Source of the DNA: Macrococcoides epidermidis
GTDB taxonomy: Bacteria; Bacillota; Bacilli; Staphylococcales; Staphylococcaceae
Assembly: GCF_042659445.1 (NCBI RefSeq)
Contig: NZ_JBHSSR010000001.1
Direction: 5' to 3' (one strand)
Length of the DNA: 64,000 nucleotides
The translations under genes were made by a program, and so were the position numbers. The notes under the pieces were generated by a model. The model worked only from the letters and a program-made list of their open reading frames with translations, did not search any database and was not told the DNA's origin. Positions 1 to 10,002 of this stretch are shown here, piece after piece. The first letter of the stretch is position 1; each line of letters starts with the position of its first letter.

Positions 1-1921
1 TAGAGATTTGTTCAGAGATTTCAGCAGCTGGCATAATATCTTCTGCAAGTGTTACATTATAGTTTTCTAAAAATACTACTTTAATTCTGTTATCTACATC
101 AGCATCATTATTGACTACTTGTGCTACAGAATGAATTAACTTAATAATTTCTTTTGCAATATGATAACTTGGTGCGGCCTTCGCGCCAAAGATAAATGTT
201 CTTGGCTGTATTTTAATTGATGGCTTGCGTTTAATTTCATTATATAGATAAATAATGTGTAATACATTCAGCAATTGACGTTTATATTCGTGCAGGCGTT
301 TAACCTGTACATCAAATACTGAATTTTCATCAACTTCGATACCAGTCTTTTGATAGATCACTTCTTTTAATACGCGCTTATTCTCTAACTTTACATCAGC
401 TAATTTATTTAAGAATGATTCATCATTATAATAACGCATTAACTGTGTTAATTCCTGTGGTGATTTATGCCAAGCATCACCTATTGCTTCATTGATCAAA
501 TGTGTTAAACCAGGGTTTGCTGTCATTAACCAACGACGGTGCGTAATACCATTTGTTTTATTATTGAATTTTTCAGGTTGTATCTTATAGAAATCATTAA
601 ATGTATGATCTTTAATAATTTCAGAATGAAGTGCTGCAACACCATTTACTGAGAACGAACCCACGATAGCTAACTTACTCATATGCACGACATCATTACT
701 AATTACTGCTAAATCAGCTATTTTATCGCGCATTTCTGGATGTTTCTCATATACTTCACGACAGAATCTTTCATTAATTTCATTAATAATCATAAAGATT
801 CTTGGATTTACCTTTTGAACTTGACTTACTGGCCATTTTTCTAATGCTTCCTGCATGATTGTATGGTTGGTATAAGCAAATGTCTTAGTAACAATCGACC
901 AGGCTTCATCCCAACCTAATCCTTCTTCATCCATTAGAATACGCATGAGTTCAGGGATACCGAAAGTAGGATGCGTATCATTAATTTGAATACAATGATA
1001 TTCATGGAACTGCGTCACAGGTAAATCATATTTTTCTTTAAATTGCTTAATTAATGTCTGAATCGTTGATGATACTAAGAAATATTGTTGTTTTAGACGC
1101 AGGAAACGACCTTCTTCAGTCGAATCATCCGGATATAAGAATCCTGAGATACGTTCAACATTCTGCATATGTTCTAATCTATTTTTATAATTGCCATGAT
1201 CGATGATGTTTGATGGTAATTCAGCGCTCCACAATCTTAACTGGTTCACAACGTCATTGTCATATCCCACTACACCCACATCATATGGGACAGCTAATAC
1301 TGTTTCCTGATTGTGATACGTGAATTTAAAATTACCATGCTCATCGACTTCACTTGATACTTCACCACCGAAGTTAACATGCACCGCTTCATCTATTTTA
1401 CGTGTTTCCCAAGGATATACTTCTTGTAACCAGTTATCTGGTAATTCAATTTGCGTACCATTGACGATGCGTTGCTCAAATAATCCATAACGATAACGAA
1501 TACCGAAACCATTACCTAAATAACCAAGACTCGCGATAGAATCTAAGAAACAGGCTGCAAGTCGTCCTAATCCACCATTACCAAGTCCAGCATCATTTTC
1601 TTCACTATATACTTTTTTAGGATCTCTTCCTAATTCAGTTAATACTTCGTTACAAACATCTAACAATCCTGCATTTAGTAAGTTACTTTCAATTAAACGA
1701 CCAATTAAAAATTCCATAGATAAATAGTTGATTTGACGTTTTTTTCTTTCTATATTAGTTTTTTTCGTTTCAACACTCGCTTGGTTGATTTCATCTTTTA
1801 AAATTGAACAAATCGCATAGAATAAATCTGTATCTGTCGTATCTTCTAATGTTGTATTTCTTTTGTTCGTTAATTTCATCTCCAGGCGTTCACGGAATTC
1901 TGTTTTTGAATAAGTTTTCAT
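1..1921 (-). CDS. glgP: Glycogen phosphorylase (3' end outside window)
   Basis: Glycogen phosphorylase releases glucose-1-phosphate from the non-reducing ends of glycogen, with pyridoxal phosphate as cofactor. About 640 N-terminal residues of a family that is usually near 800 are visible; the gene runs off the left edge, so the C-terminal PLP-lysine region cannot be checked. Family segments seen are LSMEFLIGR, the glycine-rich NGGLGRLAACFLDS, and INDTHPTFGIPELMR followed by DEEGLGWDEAW. The ATG at 1921 is preceded by AAGGAG six bases upstream. It lies 10 bases after glgA and is the last visible gene of the glgBCDAP operon. The identification is secure; only the 3' part is missing. Confidence 0.96.
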   Translation of the reverse strand, partial: MKTYSKTEFRERLEMKLTNKRNTTLEDTTDTDLFYAICSILKDEINQASVETKKTNIERKKRQINYLSMEFLIGRLIESNLLNAGLLDVCNEVLTELGRDPKKVYSEENDAGLGNGGLGRLAACFLDSIASLGYLGNGFGIRYRYGLFEQRIVNGTQIELPDNWLQEVYPWETRKIDEAVHVNFGGEVSSEVDEHGNFKFTYHNQETVLAVPYDVGVVGYDNDVVNQLRLWSAELPSNIIDHGNYKNRLEHMQNVERISGFLYPDDSTEEGRFLRLKQQYFLVSSTIQTLIKQFKEKYDLPVTQFHEYHCIQINDTHPTFGIPELMRILMDEEGLGWDEAWSIVTKTFAYTNHTIMQEALEKWPVSQVQKVNPRIFMIINEINERFCREVYEKHPEMRDKIADLAVISNDVVHMSKLAIVGSFSVNGVAALHSEIIKDHTFNDFYKIQPEKFNNKTNGITHRRWLMTANPGLTHLINEAIGDAWHKSPQELTQLMRYYNDESFLNKLADVKLENKRVLKEVIYQKTGIEVDENSVFDVQVKRLHEYKRQLLNVLHIIYLYNEIKRKPSIKIQPRTFIFGAKAAPSYHIAKEIIKLIHSVAQVVNNDADVDNRIKVVFLENYNVTLAEDIMPAAEISEQIS

Positions 1922-1931
1922 TGAAGTCTCC

Positions 1932-3332
1932 TTAATAGATCTCTATATATTTTTGAGCTGAAGCATCCCAGCTATGATTTACTTTGGCAATATTCTTAAT
2001 TAATGATTTGTACTCTTCTTTATTTCTATAGATTGCTAATGAAGCATATAAGCGGTCCAGTAATTCATGTGCATTATAATTAGCGAAACTTAAACCAGTA
2101 CCCTCATGTGTCACATAATTAAATGGCATAACAGTATCTTTTAATCCACCTGTTTCTCTAACGATTGGTATTGATTTATACTGAAGTGCTATCAACTGAC
2201 TTAACCCACATGGTTCGAATAATGATGGCATAATAAAGAAATCACTTGCAGCATAAATTTCTCTTGAAAATGCTTCATTAAATCCAAGATGTAAACTCAC
2301 CTTATCAGGATACTTATCGCTTAAATAATGGAAATATTGTTCATATCGATAATCACCATTACCTAAAATAACAATTTGAACATCTTGCTGAACAAATTCT
2401 TCTAATATACGCATAACAAGATCGAGTCCCTTTTGTTCAACCATTCTTGTAATAACCGCGTACATAGGGATATCTTTATTGACTGGTAAATTAATTTTCT
2501 CTTGTAAAATTGTCTTATTCTCTTGTTTTTTAGGAATTGAACTTTTGAAATTAACCGGTATTGACGGATCTTTCATTGAATGATAATCATCAACATCAAT
2601 GCCATTCACAATACCTATTAAATCATGGTGACGCATATTCAGCAAATCTTCTAAACCTTCTCCGTAATAAGGTGTCTTTATTTCATCAGCATAGCTTGGA
2701 GAAACCGTTGTAATCTTATCTGCATGGAAGATACCAGCTTTAAGTAAATTTAACATGCCGTTCCATTCAAAGCCTGCAAAATGTGTTCTATCTAAGTTAA
2801 ACACATCTTCAAAAGCGTCGTACATCAGCAAACCTTGATATTTAATATTATGGATGGTAAAGACAGTCTTAATACCTTCTACCGGTCGTTTAATGTTACA
2901 AATTGCTACAGCTGCACCTGCTTGCCAGTCATGTCCGTGTAATACATCAGGTTTATAATCACTGCGATACATAAATTCTATTACTGCATTTGAAAAGAAT
3001 ACAAATCTTTCACAGTCATCTTCATATCCATACATACCATCACGACCGAAATACTGTAAATTATCAACAAAGTAATACTTAATGCCTTCTAATTCTAAAG
3101 ATAAGATACGTGTATATTGAAAACGCCAGCCAACAGGTGTCTGGTAAACCATTTCTTCTTCTAGCATATCTCGATACTCTTTTTTCAAGCTTGCATACAT
3201 CGGTAAAATGACACGAACTTCACATTGATTCGTTTGATTTAAATATTTTGGAAGACTACCAATTACATCGGCAAGTCCTCCAGATTTAAAGAATGGTGTA
3301 CATTCTGAGGCCACAAACAATACTTTTTTCAT
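1932..3332 (-). CDS. glgA: Glycogen synthase, ADP-glucose dependent
   Basis: This GT5-family enzyme transfers glucose from ADP-glucose to the non-reducing end of alpha-1,4-glucan. The protein has 466 residues, close to the usual 470-480 of bacterial GlgA. The N-terminus carries the ADP-glucose-binding loop KSGGLADV at about residues 17-24, and the C-terminal domain carries the family motif EPCGLSQL with the catalytic-type glutamate. HGHDWQ and the segment around VSPSYADEI are also typical. It sits 20 bases after glgD and 10 bases before glgP, so it is almost certainly co-transcribed with them. The Shine-Dalgarno (GGAAG) is weak compared with those of glgB and glgP. Confidence 0.97.
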   Translation of the reverse strand: MKKVLFVASECTPFFKSGGLADVIGSLPKYLNQTNQCEVRVILPMYASLKKEYRDMLEEEMVYQTPVGWRFQYTRILSLELEGIKYYFVDNLQYFGRDGMYGYEDDCERFVFFSNAVIEFMYRSDYKPDVLHGHDWQAGAAVAICNIKRPVEGIKTVFTIHNIKYQGLLMYDAFEDVFNLDRTHFAGFEWNGMLNLLKAGIFHADKITTVSPSYADEIKTPYYGEGLEDLLNMRHHDLIGIVNGIDVDDYHSMKDPSIPVNFKSSIPKKQENKTILQEKINLPVNKDIPMYAVITRMVEQKGLDLVMRILEEFVQQDVQIVILGNGDYRYEQYFHYLSDKYPDKVSLHLGFNEAFSREIYAASDFFIMPSLFEPCGLSQLIALQYKSIPIVRETGGLKDTVMPFNYVTHEGTGLSFANYNAHELLDRLYASLAIYRNKEEYKSLIKNIAKVNHSWDASAQKYIEIY

Positions 3333-3352
3333 TATTATCTTCCAACTTTCTG

Positions 3353-4456
3353 TTAAATTGTTTGTCGTTTGGCAACTACAAATGGTTTATCTGTCGATCC
3401 AATTAACTTTTGATGTTCATTAACCGTAACATCCTTATCAAGTATTACATTTTCAATGTAAGCATCTTTATGAATGCAGCAATTTGTCATTATAATTGAA
3501 TTTTTAATCACTGCACCTTTTTCAACTTCTACACCACGATATAAGATACTATTTTCAACATGGCCTTCAATCACACACCCGTTAGCAACAGTTGAATTTT
3601 TAACGATACAGCCATCTTTATACTTTGTAGGTGGTTGATTAGAAATCTTAGTTTTGATACGGTTTTCTTTCATAAATATTTTCTTATATTTATCAGGATC
3701 TAAAATATCAAGATTACACTTGTAAAATGCTTTTAAAGAATTGATATACATCGTTGTCTCTTCAATATCAAAAAACATAATATTTAATTCATGCATACGT
3801 TCCTGAATACCTTGAACAAAGAAACTATCTTTATAATTTTGAATACAGAAATCCATAATTTCAAACAATTTATCTTTCTTCACGATATAAGTACCTGTAA
3901 AAATATGATGATTTTCCTGATCATGATTTAAAAATGTAACACGATCGCCATCTGTATTGACGCGTAACAATGGTTGATGCATTTCTTCCAAGTGCTCTTT
4001 TTGTTCTGTAATCAGTGTAATATCAGCATCACTTTCAATATGATGTTTAAAAGCTTCTTTATAATCCGTATTGGCAATAAATTGTGACCCTGAAATAATA
4101 ACATCTGTTGCTTTTGATCTTGTAAAGAAATCACGGTTATTATGGAAATGACGCAAGTCACCACGAGAAATATCTGTCGGATCATGCCAATCAGGAGGTA
4201 AAACGAATAAACGAGATTGTCTATCATCTAATCCAAAGTTATCACCATTTTCCAGATGATCCATTAATGAACGATATTTCTGATTAACAAATAGAGCAAC
4301 TTCATTTGCACCGCTATTTACCATATTCGATAAACTAAAATCTACAAGACGATAACGTCCTGCAAATGGAACACTTGCACCATTTCTAAAATAAGTTAAT
4401 TCTTCTAAAAAATCATGTTCATTTTCGATATTGATTAATCCCATTAATGATCTCAT
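3353..4456 (-). CDS. glgD: Glucose-1-phosphate adenylyltransferase, regulatory subunit GlgD
   Basis: This is the second subunit of the heteromeric ADP-glucose pyrophosphorylase found in many Firmicutes. The 367-residue protein has the nucleotidyltransferase fold (RYRLVDFSLSNMVNSG at about 34-49) and a C-terminal left-handed beta-helix with hexapeptide-like repeats. It lacks the GGxGTRL nucleotide loop that GlgC has, which fits a non-catalytic, modulating partner (family knowledge). Its start shares one base with the glgC stop (TAATG), suggesting translational coupling and equimolar production of the two subunits. A GGGGGT Shine-Dalgarno lies inside the end of glgC. Confidence in GlgD rather than a second GlgC is high because of the missing loop and the operon position. 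Confidence 0.93.
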   Translation of the reverse strand: MRSLMGLINIENEHDFLEELTYFRNGASVPFAGRYRLVDFSLSNMVNSGANEVALFVNQKYRSLMDHLENGDNFGLDDRQSRLFVLPPDWHDPTDISRGDLRHFHNNRDFFTRSKATDVIISGSQFIANTDYKEAFKHHIESDADITLITEQKEHLEEMHQPLLRVNTDGDRVTFLNHDQENHHIFTGTYIVKKDKLFEIMDFCIQNYKDSFFVQGIQERMHELNIMFFDIEETTMYINSLKAFYKCNLDILDPDKYKKIFMKENRIKTKISNQPPTKYKDGCIVKNSTVANGCVIEGHVENSILYRGVEVEKGAVIKNSIIMTNCCIHKDAYIENVILDKDVTVNEHQKLIGSTDKPFVVAKRQTI

Positions 4457-5604
4457 TATTTCGTACCCCCTGTGAACTTGCTTAAATTATCTGGTCCAAC
4501 TACAATTGGTTCTTCACTAGTATTGCCATCTATTACAGTGCCATCAGGAATATTTATTTTATCCATGATAATCGCCTTATCAATTTTACAGTTTTCACCG
4601 ATTACTGTTTTAGGGTGAATAATAGAGTCTTTAATGAAAGTACCATTACCAACCGTTACTTCACTAAATAAAACGGAGTGTTCAACGTGACCAAAGATAA
4701 AAGATCCAGGACAAATTAATGAATCAGTTATATTAGCCTCACTACCGATAAATTGAGGTGGTAAATTAGCTTCATGAGAAAATGTTGGCCATGTTTTACT
4801 ATTTAATAATTCAGATAAATCTTCATTTAATAAATCCATATTAGCTTCCCAATAAGACTGAATTGTCCCTACATCTTTCCAGTATCCATCAAAACGATAA
4901 GCATATAATAATTTATTATCCGCTAACATTTTTGGAATGATATCATTCCCGAAATCATGTTCAGATTGTGTATCTTTTTCATCTTCAACTAAATATTCAC
5001 GTAATACTTTCCAGTTAAAGATATAAATGCCCATAGAAGCTAGATTATTTTTAGGAACTGCTGGTTTCTCATCAAACTCATAAATTTTAAGATCATCTTC
5101 CGTGTTTAAAATACCGAATCGACTTGCTTCTTCAAAAGGTACTTCGATTACAGAAATCGTCGCGTCTGCATTCTTTTCTTTATGATGATCAAGCATTGCC
5201 TGATAGTCCATTTGATAAATATGATCTCCTGATAATATTAATAAATATTCCGGATCATATTGATCGATAAAATGAATATTTTTTGTAATTGCATCAGCTG
5301 TTCCTTCAAACCATGAAGCACCAGTCTGATTAGCAAACGGTGCAAGAACTGTAACGCCACCATCAAGTTTATCAAGAGACCAAGGTTTACCCATACCAAT
5401 ATGGCGATTTAACATTAAAGGTGCATATTGCACGAGTACACCTACTGTATTAATATTTGAGTTCGTTAAATTACTTAATGTAAAATCAATGATTCTATAT
5501 TTCCCCCCGAAAGGTACTGCTGGTTTTGCCACATTTTTTGTTAATTGACCTAACCTTGTACCTTTACCACCTGCTAATAACATACCAACAATTTCTTTAG
5601 CCAT
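4456..5604 (-). CDS. glgC: Glucose-1-phosphate adenylyltransferase, catalytic subunit GlgC
   Basis: GlgC makes ADP-glucose and pyrophosphate from ATP and glucose-1-phosphate, the committed step of bacterial glycogen synthesis. The 382-residue protein begins with the nucleotide-binding loop LLAGGKGTRL (residues 9-18), followed by KPAVPFGGKYRIIDFTLSN, the substrate segment FEGTADAI and SGDHIYQMDY. The C-terminal part is a hexapeptide beta-helix. It follows glgB by about 60 bases and is coupled to glgD by a TAATG overlap. Control by glycolytic intermediates is expected for the family but cannot be seen in the sequence. Confidence 0.97.
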   Translation of the reverse strand: MAKEIVGMLLAGGKGTRLGQLTKNVAKPAVPFGGKYRIIDFTLSNLTNSNINTVGVLVQYAPLMLNRHIGMGKPWSLDKLDGGVTVLAPFANQTGASWFEGTADAITKNIHFIDQYDPEYLLILSGDHIYQMDYQAMLDHHKEKNADATISVIEVPFEEASRFGILNTEDDLKIYEFDEKPAVPKNNLASMGIYIFNWKVLREYLVEDEKDTQSEHDFGNDIIPKMLADNKLLYAYRFDGYWKDVGTIQSYWEANMDLLNEDLSELLNSKTWPTFSHEANLPPQFIGSEANITDSLICPGSFIFGHVEHSVLFSEVTVGNGTFIKDSIIHPKTVIGENCKIDKAIIMDKINIPDGTVIDGNTSEEPIVVGPDNLSKFTGGTK

Positions 5605-5664
5605 TTTGAAATCCCCTATTCTTAAATTATTTATAGTTTTCTTGCAAAAAATCCTTTACTTAGA

Positions 5665-7584
5665 TTAATTTTTTCGCTCTTTAACTTTCTTATAAATAAC
5701 AAAACCTAATGGTGGTATTTTCCCTTGTATCGAATGATTTAAACCATGCATAGGGTTTGGATTACTAAATAAATATTTTGATATTATCTGATTTGATCCG
5801 CCATATTGCTTAGCATCTGAATTAAATAACTCACGATATTTTCCTGGTTGTGACACACCAACTTTGAAATCATAATACACTTCAGGTGAGAAATTTAATA
5901 GTACGATGAGTTCAGTACCATCTTTTGCTCGACGGATATAACTTAATAATCGCTGCTCATTATTATCTGCATCAATCCATTGGAAACCATCGTGACTATA
6001 ATCCTGTTCAAATAATGCTTTTTCTCTTAAATACAATTTATTAAAATCTTTTATGAAACGTTGTAAGCCGCTATGTACCGGATAATCGAGCAGGAACCAG
6101 TCAACTTGTTCTTTATCTTTCCATTCAGCATACATTCCTATTTCACTACCCATAAAATTTAGTTTCTTTCCTGGTTGTGTCAATTGATAGCCATACAATA
6201 ATCTATATTGTGCAAACTTTCTCCATTCGTCACCTGGCATTTTATCAAGCATTGATAATTTACCATGAACAACTTCATCATGTGAAAAAGGCAATATATA
6301 ATGTTCATTATATCGATACATCATCGGAAAATTGAGATGATTATGATGGCTTTGTCTGTCTTCCGGAGCTACTTTTAAATAATCTAATGTGTCATGCATA
6401 AATCCGAGATCCCATTTATAATCAAACCCAAATCCGCCATCTTTAACTGGTGTTGTAATAGACGTAATATCTGAAGAATCTTCTGCTATCATAATTGCAT
6501 GTGGTACAGCTTTATGGATTTCATCATTTAATTTCTTTATAAAAGCTACCGCTTCTTTATGTTCATTTGTTCCTTCATCGTTATAAATCTTTTCATGATC
6601 TTCATGGTTCTCAAAATTGAGGTCTGTCATACTATGCACTGCATCAACTCTTAAACCATCAATATGATATTCCGTCAACCAGAAAATAGCATTTGAAATT
6701 AAAAAGCTCTGAACTTCTGTACGACCAAAATCAAAAGTTAATGTGCCCCAACTACGCTTTTCAGCGCGGTACATATCCTGATATTCAAATAATGGTGTAC
6801 CATCAAACATGCGTAATCCATGTTCATCCTTACAAAAGTGTGCGGGTACCCAATCAAGAATGACACCGATATTATGCTGGTGACATTGATCGATAAAATA
6901 TTTAAAATCCTGAGGTGTGCCAAATCTTGAAGTCGGTGCATAATATCCAGTTACCTGATAGCCCCAGCTTAAATCAAAAGGATGTTCAGTTATCGGCATC
7001 AGTTCAACATGTGTATAACCCATTTTAACTAAATATGGAACGAGCTTTTCTGCCATTTCAATATATGAAAAGTGCGTTTTATCGGTATAAGTATCTATCG
7101 TATCTTCTGGTGTTCGCTCAACATTATGCTTTTTCCATGTTCCGAGATGTACTTCATAAATATTCATCGGAGAAGATAGATGATTATATTGCTTACGTTT
7201 ATTCATCCATTGCTCATCCTGCCAATTATAATCAATATCACGAACGATTGAAGCTGTAAGTGGTCGTTTCTCTGCATAAAATGCATAAGGATCCGATTTT
7301 AAAAACGGTTCTCCATTCCGAGGTGTTATTTTGTATTTATATGCGGTATTCTCCTGTACTTTGAACGTTCCTGAATAAATACCACTATCCTCAACTCGAG
7401 TTAGATTAAAATGATTCCCTGTCCAATTATTTTCATCTAATGCAACTGATACTTCTAAAGCATTTGGTGCCCAGACACTAAATGTCGTTTCTTTAGTCTC
7501 CGGTTTATAATGTGCACCTAAAAACGAATAAGATTGATAGTGTGTTCCCTGGTGAAATAAATATTTGTCTAAATCTGTTATCAT
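5665..7584 (-). CDS. glgB: 1,4-alpha-glucan branching enzyme
   Basis: GlgB introduces alpha-1,6 branches into glycogen. The 639-residue protein has an N-terminal CBM48-type domain (about 20-110), a GH13 catalytic barrel and a C-terminal beta domain. The predicted nucleophile is Asp314 in GLRVDAVHSM, the acid/base is Glu368 in MIAEDSS, and the transition-state stabiliser lies in the segment SHDEVVHGK. Branching-enzyme signatures YEVHLGTW and TGYYAPTSRFGTP are present. The acid/base segment reads EDSS where many GlgB proteins have EEST. It is the first gene of the leftward glg operon and is divergent from pulA across a 257-base gap. The ATG has a GGGGTGAGG ribosome-binding site. Confidence 0.97.
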   Translation of the reverse strand: MITDLDKYLFHQGTHYQSYSFLGAHYKPETKETTFSVWAPNALEVSVALDENNWTGNHFNLTRVEDSGIYSGTFKVQENTAYKYKITPRNGEPFLKSDPYAFYAEKRPLTASIVRDIDYNWQDEQWMNKRKQYNHLSSPMNIYEVHLGTWKKHNVERTPEDTIDTYTDKTHFSYIEMAEKLVPYLVKMGYTHVELMPITEHPFDLSWGYQVTGYYAPTSRFGTPQDFKYFIDQCHQHNIGVILDWVPAHFCKDEHGLRMFDGTPLFEYQDMYRAEKRSWGTLTFDFGRTEVQSFLISNAIFWLTEYHIDGLRVDAVHSMTDLNFENHEDHEKIYNDEGTNEHKEAVAFIKKLNDEIHKAVPHAIMIAEDSSDITSITTPVKDGGFGFDYKWDLGFMHDTLDYLKVAPEDRQSHHNHLNFPMMYRYNEHYILPFSHDEVVHGKLSMLDKMPGDEWRKFAQYRLLYGYQLTQPGKKLNFMGSEIGMYAEWKDKEQVDWFLLDYPVHSGLQRFIKDFNKLYLREKALFEQDYSHDGFQWIDADNNEQRLLSYIRRAKDGTELIVLLNFSPEVYYDFKVGVSQPGKYRELFNSDAKQYGGSNQIISKYLFSNPNPMHGLNHSIQGKIPPLGFVIYKKVKERKN

Positions 7585-7841
7585 GCCCTCACCCCTTACC
7601 GCTTCTATTCTCTATCTTTTATTATATGATAATTTTGTAAATATTACGTCAATTAGTGTAAATTAACCCAAAGAAATCATTACAATCGTGTTAACTTGTA
7701 TGGCGTTAACCATAATAAAATTTATAACACAAATGCTTATATATTATTAGTATACATCTGTCATCATAATTTTAATAATAATATCATTTTATTTACTAAT
7801 ATCTGAAAAACTCGATATAATAATCGTATCAGGAGGTTGTT
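7585..7841. promoter_or_regulatory. Divergent glgB/pulA promoter region
   Basis: This AT-rich 257-base gap separates the glg operon from pulA. On the plus strand TTTACT (7792-7797) and TATAAT (7816-7821) are 18 bases apart and fit a sigma-A promoter for pulA, with AGGAGG at 7831-7836 five bases before its ATG. On the minus strand a TATAAT lies near 7620, but I see no well-spaced -35. I looked for a cre site here and found no good match. Confidence 0.55.
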
Positions 7842-9917
7842 ATGAGCACAGCATATATTGATGATTTTCAGATTATCACGTTACATTATGATTTAGTCGA
7901 AAATCCACAAAACTATTTTAAGACGATTCAACTTGTCAGCAATAAATTTGTACATAATCTCGATTTAATTGAAACGAATCATTTTGAAAATCATTCTTAC
8001 TATAAGTTTAAAACAGATAGACCCATAGATATTTCAGATAAATTTTTTATTCATATCAAACAGTTAAAAATACCTGTAATCTTAGGTAAAGTTACCCAAA
8101 CGGATACGTTTGAACAAATGTTTGATGCCCGTGAACATGAGTTTGGTGCAATTGTTCGTGACAATAAAACAACATTTACAGTGTGGTCGCCAGTTGCAAA
8201 AGTGATTAAGCTCAATATTAATGATAAGAGTCATACGATGGAGAAATTAAAAGATGGTACACACCGTATCACTTTATATGGAAATTACCATCTCCAAAGT
8301 TATCATTATGATGCATATATTAACCACCAATGGATTCAGGTAAATGATCCATACTCTAAAGGTTTGACATTGAATGCTACTGAATCTGTCGTTATCGATT
8401 TTAATAAAACGAACATCGACGGTTTCAATGACCTATCACGACCTGAAACAATGCAGAAAGATGCACTTATTTATGAAGTACATGTAAGAGATTTTACGAT
8501 GCATCCTAATAGTGGGGTTTCTCCAGAGAAAAAAGGTAAATTACTTGGATTAGTCGAACCCCATACAACGACTGCAACAGGTGAATCAACAGGGTTTGAT
8601 TACTTGACTCAATTAGGTATTACGCATGTAGAATTATTACCTATCAATGATTTTGCGCGTGTTGACGATGTGGAATTTGAAAAAGCATATAACTGGGGCT
8701 ATGATCCTGAATATTTTCAGACAATCGATGGCAGTTATTCAATACAACCTACTAATGCCGCAAAAAGAATTCAGGAATTAAAACATGTTGTCCATGCATT
8801 TCATGAAAAAGGTATTGGCGTCATTTTAGACGTAGTATTTAACCATGTATTCTATATGCCGAATTCAAGTTTTGATAAACTCGTGCCAGGATATTACTTT
8901 AGATATCATGAGGACGGTATATTAAGTAACGGAACAGGCGTCGGTAATGACACAAAGACAGAACGTATAATGATGCGTAAGTTCTTTGTTGATACGATTA
9001 AATACTACATCCATGAATTTAAAATTGATGGGTTTCGATTTGATTTAATGGGAACGATTGATATTGATACTATGCATGAAATTAAATCTGTTGTCATGCA
9101 GGATAATCCAAATGCATTTTTACTTGGTGAAGGCTGGGATCTCGCTACAGCACTTCCGAAAGAACTTAAAACAACACACGAAAACGCATATAAACTTCCA
9201 GAGATACATTTTTTCAATGATTATTTTAGAGATACATTAAAAGGTAATAACTTTAATTTGATGGATCGAGGATATTTTAATGGTGGTGGCAGGTATTATG
9301 AAAAAATGTTCAATATATTTATTGGACGCAAAGGCGAGTTACCTGTGAACCAAACTGTGAACTATGTAGAAGTTCATGATAATCATACATTATTTGATCG
9401 CATCAACTATACAAGTAACAAATCTTTAGCAGAAAAAAATATGATCCATCAGTTAGCAACCGTCTTTACAATTTTATCACTGGGTACTCCGTTTCTTCAT
9501 GCCGGCCAGGAATTTTACAGAACTAAATATGGCCATGGAAATACGTATAATTTAAGTGACTTCATCAACCGTATTGACTGGAATCGACGCATAAAATACA
9601 AAAAAGATATCAATCTGATAAAAAGAGCCATTCAAATTAGAAATGAACATCGCATTTTTAGATCTAAAAATATCGATAAAATCAATAAACGCATTATACC
9701 ATTTGAATTAGAACATCCTTTGCTCGGTATTTTATTATTTGATTCAAAGTCCGAACTCATTTTACTTTTTAATCCAACACCATTACATCACATCGTCAAC
9801 CTACCAAGAATGGGTGAATTTAAAGTCATCCTTTCGAACTATAATGAGGACATTGCAATTAAAAACTTTTACGACCTCAGTCCTTTTGAATATGTTGTAT
9901 TAAAAAAGAAATTATAG
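7842..9917 (+). CDS. pulA: Type I pullulanase (glycogen/starch debranching)
   Basis: This enzyme hydrolyses alpha-1,6 bonds in pullulan, starch and glycogen limit dextrins. The 691-residue protein carries the type I pullulanase signature YNWGYDP at 283-289. GH13 motifs follow: VILDVVFNHV, the predicted nucleophile Asp401 in GFRFDLMG, the acid/base Glu430 in LLGEGW, and EVHDNHT. A CBM48-like segment precedes the barrel (FTVWSPVAK at about 112-120). No signal peptide is visible, so it probably acts in the cytoplasm on endogenous glycogen or imported dextrins, complementing GlgP. It is transcribed away from the glg operon from its own promoter. Confidence 0.95.
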   Translation: MSTAYIDDFQIITLHYDLVENPQNYFKTIQLVSNKFVHNLDLIETNHFENHSYYKFKTDRPIDISDKFFIHIKQLKIPVILGKVTQTDTFEQMFDAREHEFGAIVRDNKTTFTVWSPVAKVIKLNINDKSHTMEKLKDGTHRITLYGNYHLQSYHYDAYINHQWIQVNDPYSKGLTLNATESVVIDFNKTNIDGFNDLSRPETMQKDALIYEVHVRDFTMHPNSGVSPEKKGKLLGLVEPHTTTATGESTGFDYLTQLGITHVELLPINDFARVDDVEFEKAYNWGYDPEYFQTIDGSYSIQPTNAAKRIQELKHVVHAFHEKGIGVILDVVFNHVFYMPNSSFDKLVPGYYFRYHEDGILSNGTGVGNDTKTERIMMRKFFVDTIKYYIHEFKIDGFRFDLMGTIDIDTMHEIKSVVMQDNPNAFLLGEGWDLATALPKELKTTHENAYKLPEIHFFNDYFRDTLKGNNFNLMDRGYFNGGGRYYEKMFNIFIGRKGELPVNQTVNYVEVHDNHTLFDRINYTSNKSLAEKNMIHQLATVFTILSLGTPFLHAGQEFYRTKYGHGNTYNLSDFINRIDWNRRIKYKKDINLIKRAIQIRNEHRIFRSKNIDKINKRIIPFELEHPLLGILLFDSKSELILLFNPTPLHHIVNLPRMGEFKVILSNYNEDIAIKNFYDLSPFEYVVLKKKL

Positions 9918-9939
9918 GGAAAAGTCCAATAGAAATTAA

Positions 9940-9968
9940 TTGTAAACGATATCATTACCTGTTTTAAT
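9940..9968 (+). promoter_or_regulatory. pgcA promoter with overlapping CcpA (cre) site
   Basis: TGTAAACGATATCA at 9941-9954 matches the catabolite responsive element consensus TGWNANCGNTNWCA at every fixed position. A promoter TTGTAA (9940-9945), 17 bases, TTTAAT (9963-9968) can be drawn so that the site covers its -35 box. Binding there would repress pgcA when preferred sugars are abundant (inference from CcpA biology). Confidence 0.7.
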
Positions 9969-10002
9969 AAAAATATGATGATTATTAAGGAGATGGAAGC
10001 AC

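Noticed and set aside
7660..7720. A cre-like site ahead of glgB around TGTATGGCGTTAACC
   Set aside because: When the central CG is aligned, several fixed positions of the cre consensus do not match on either strand.
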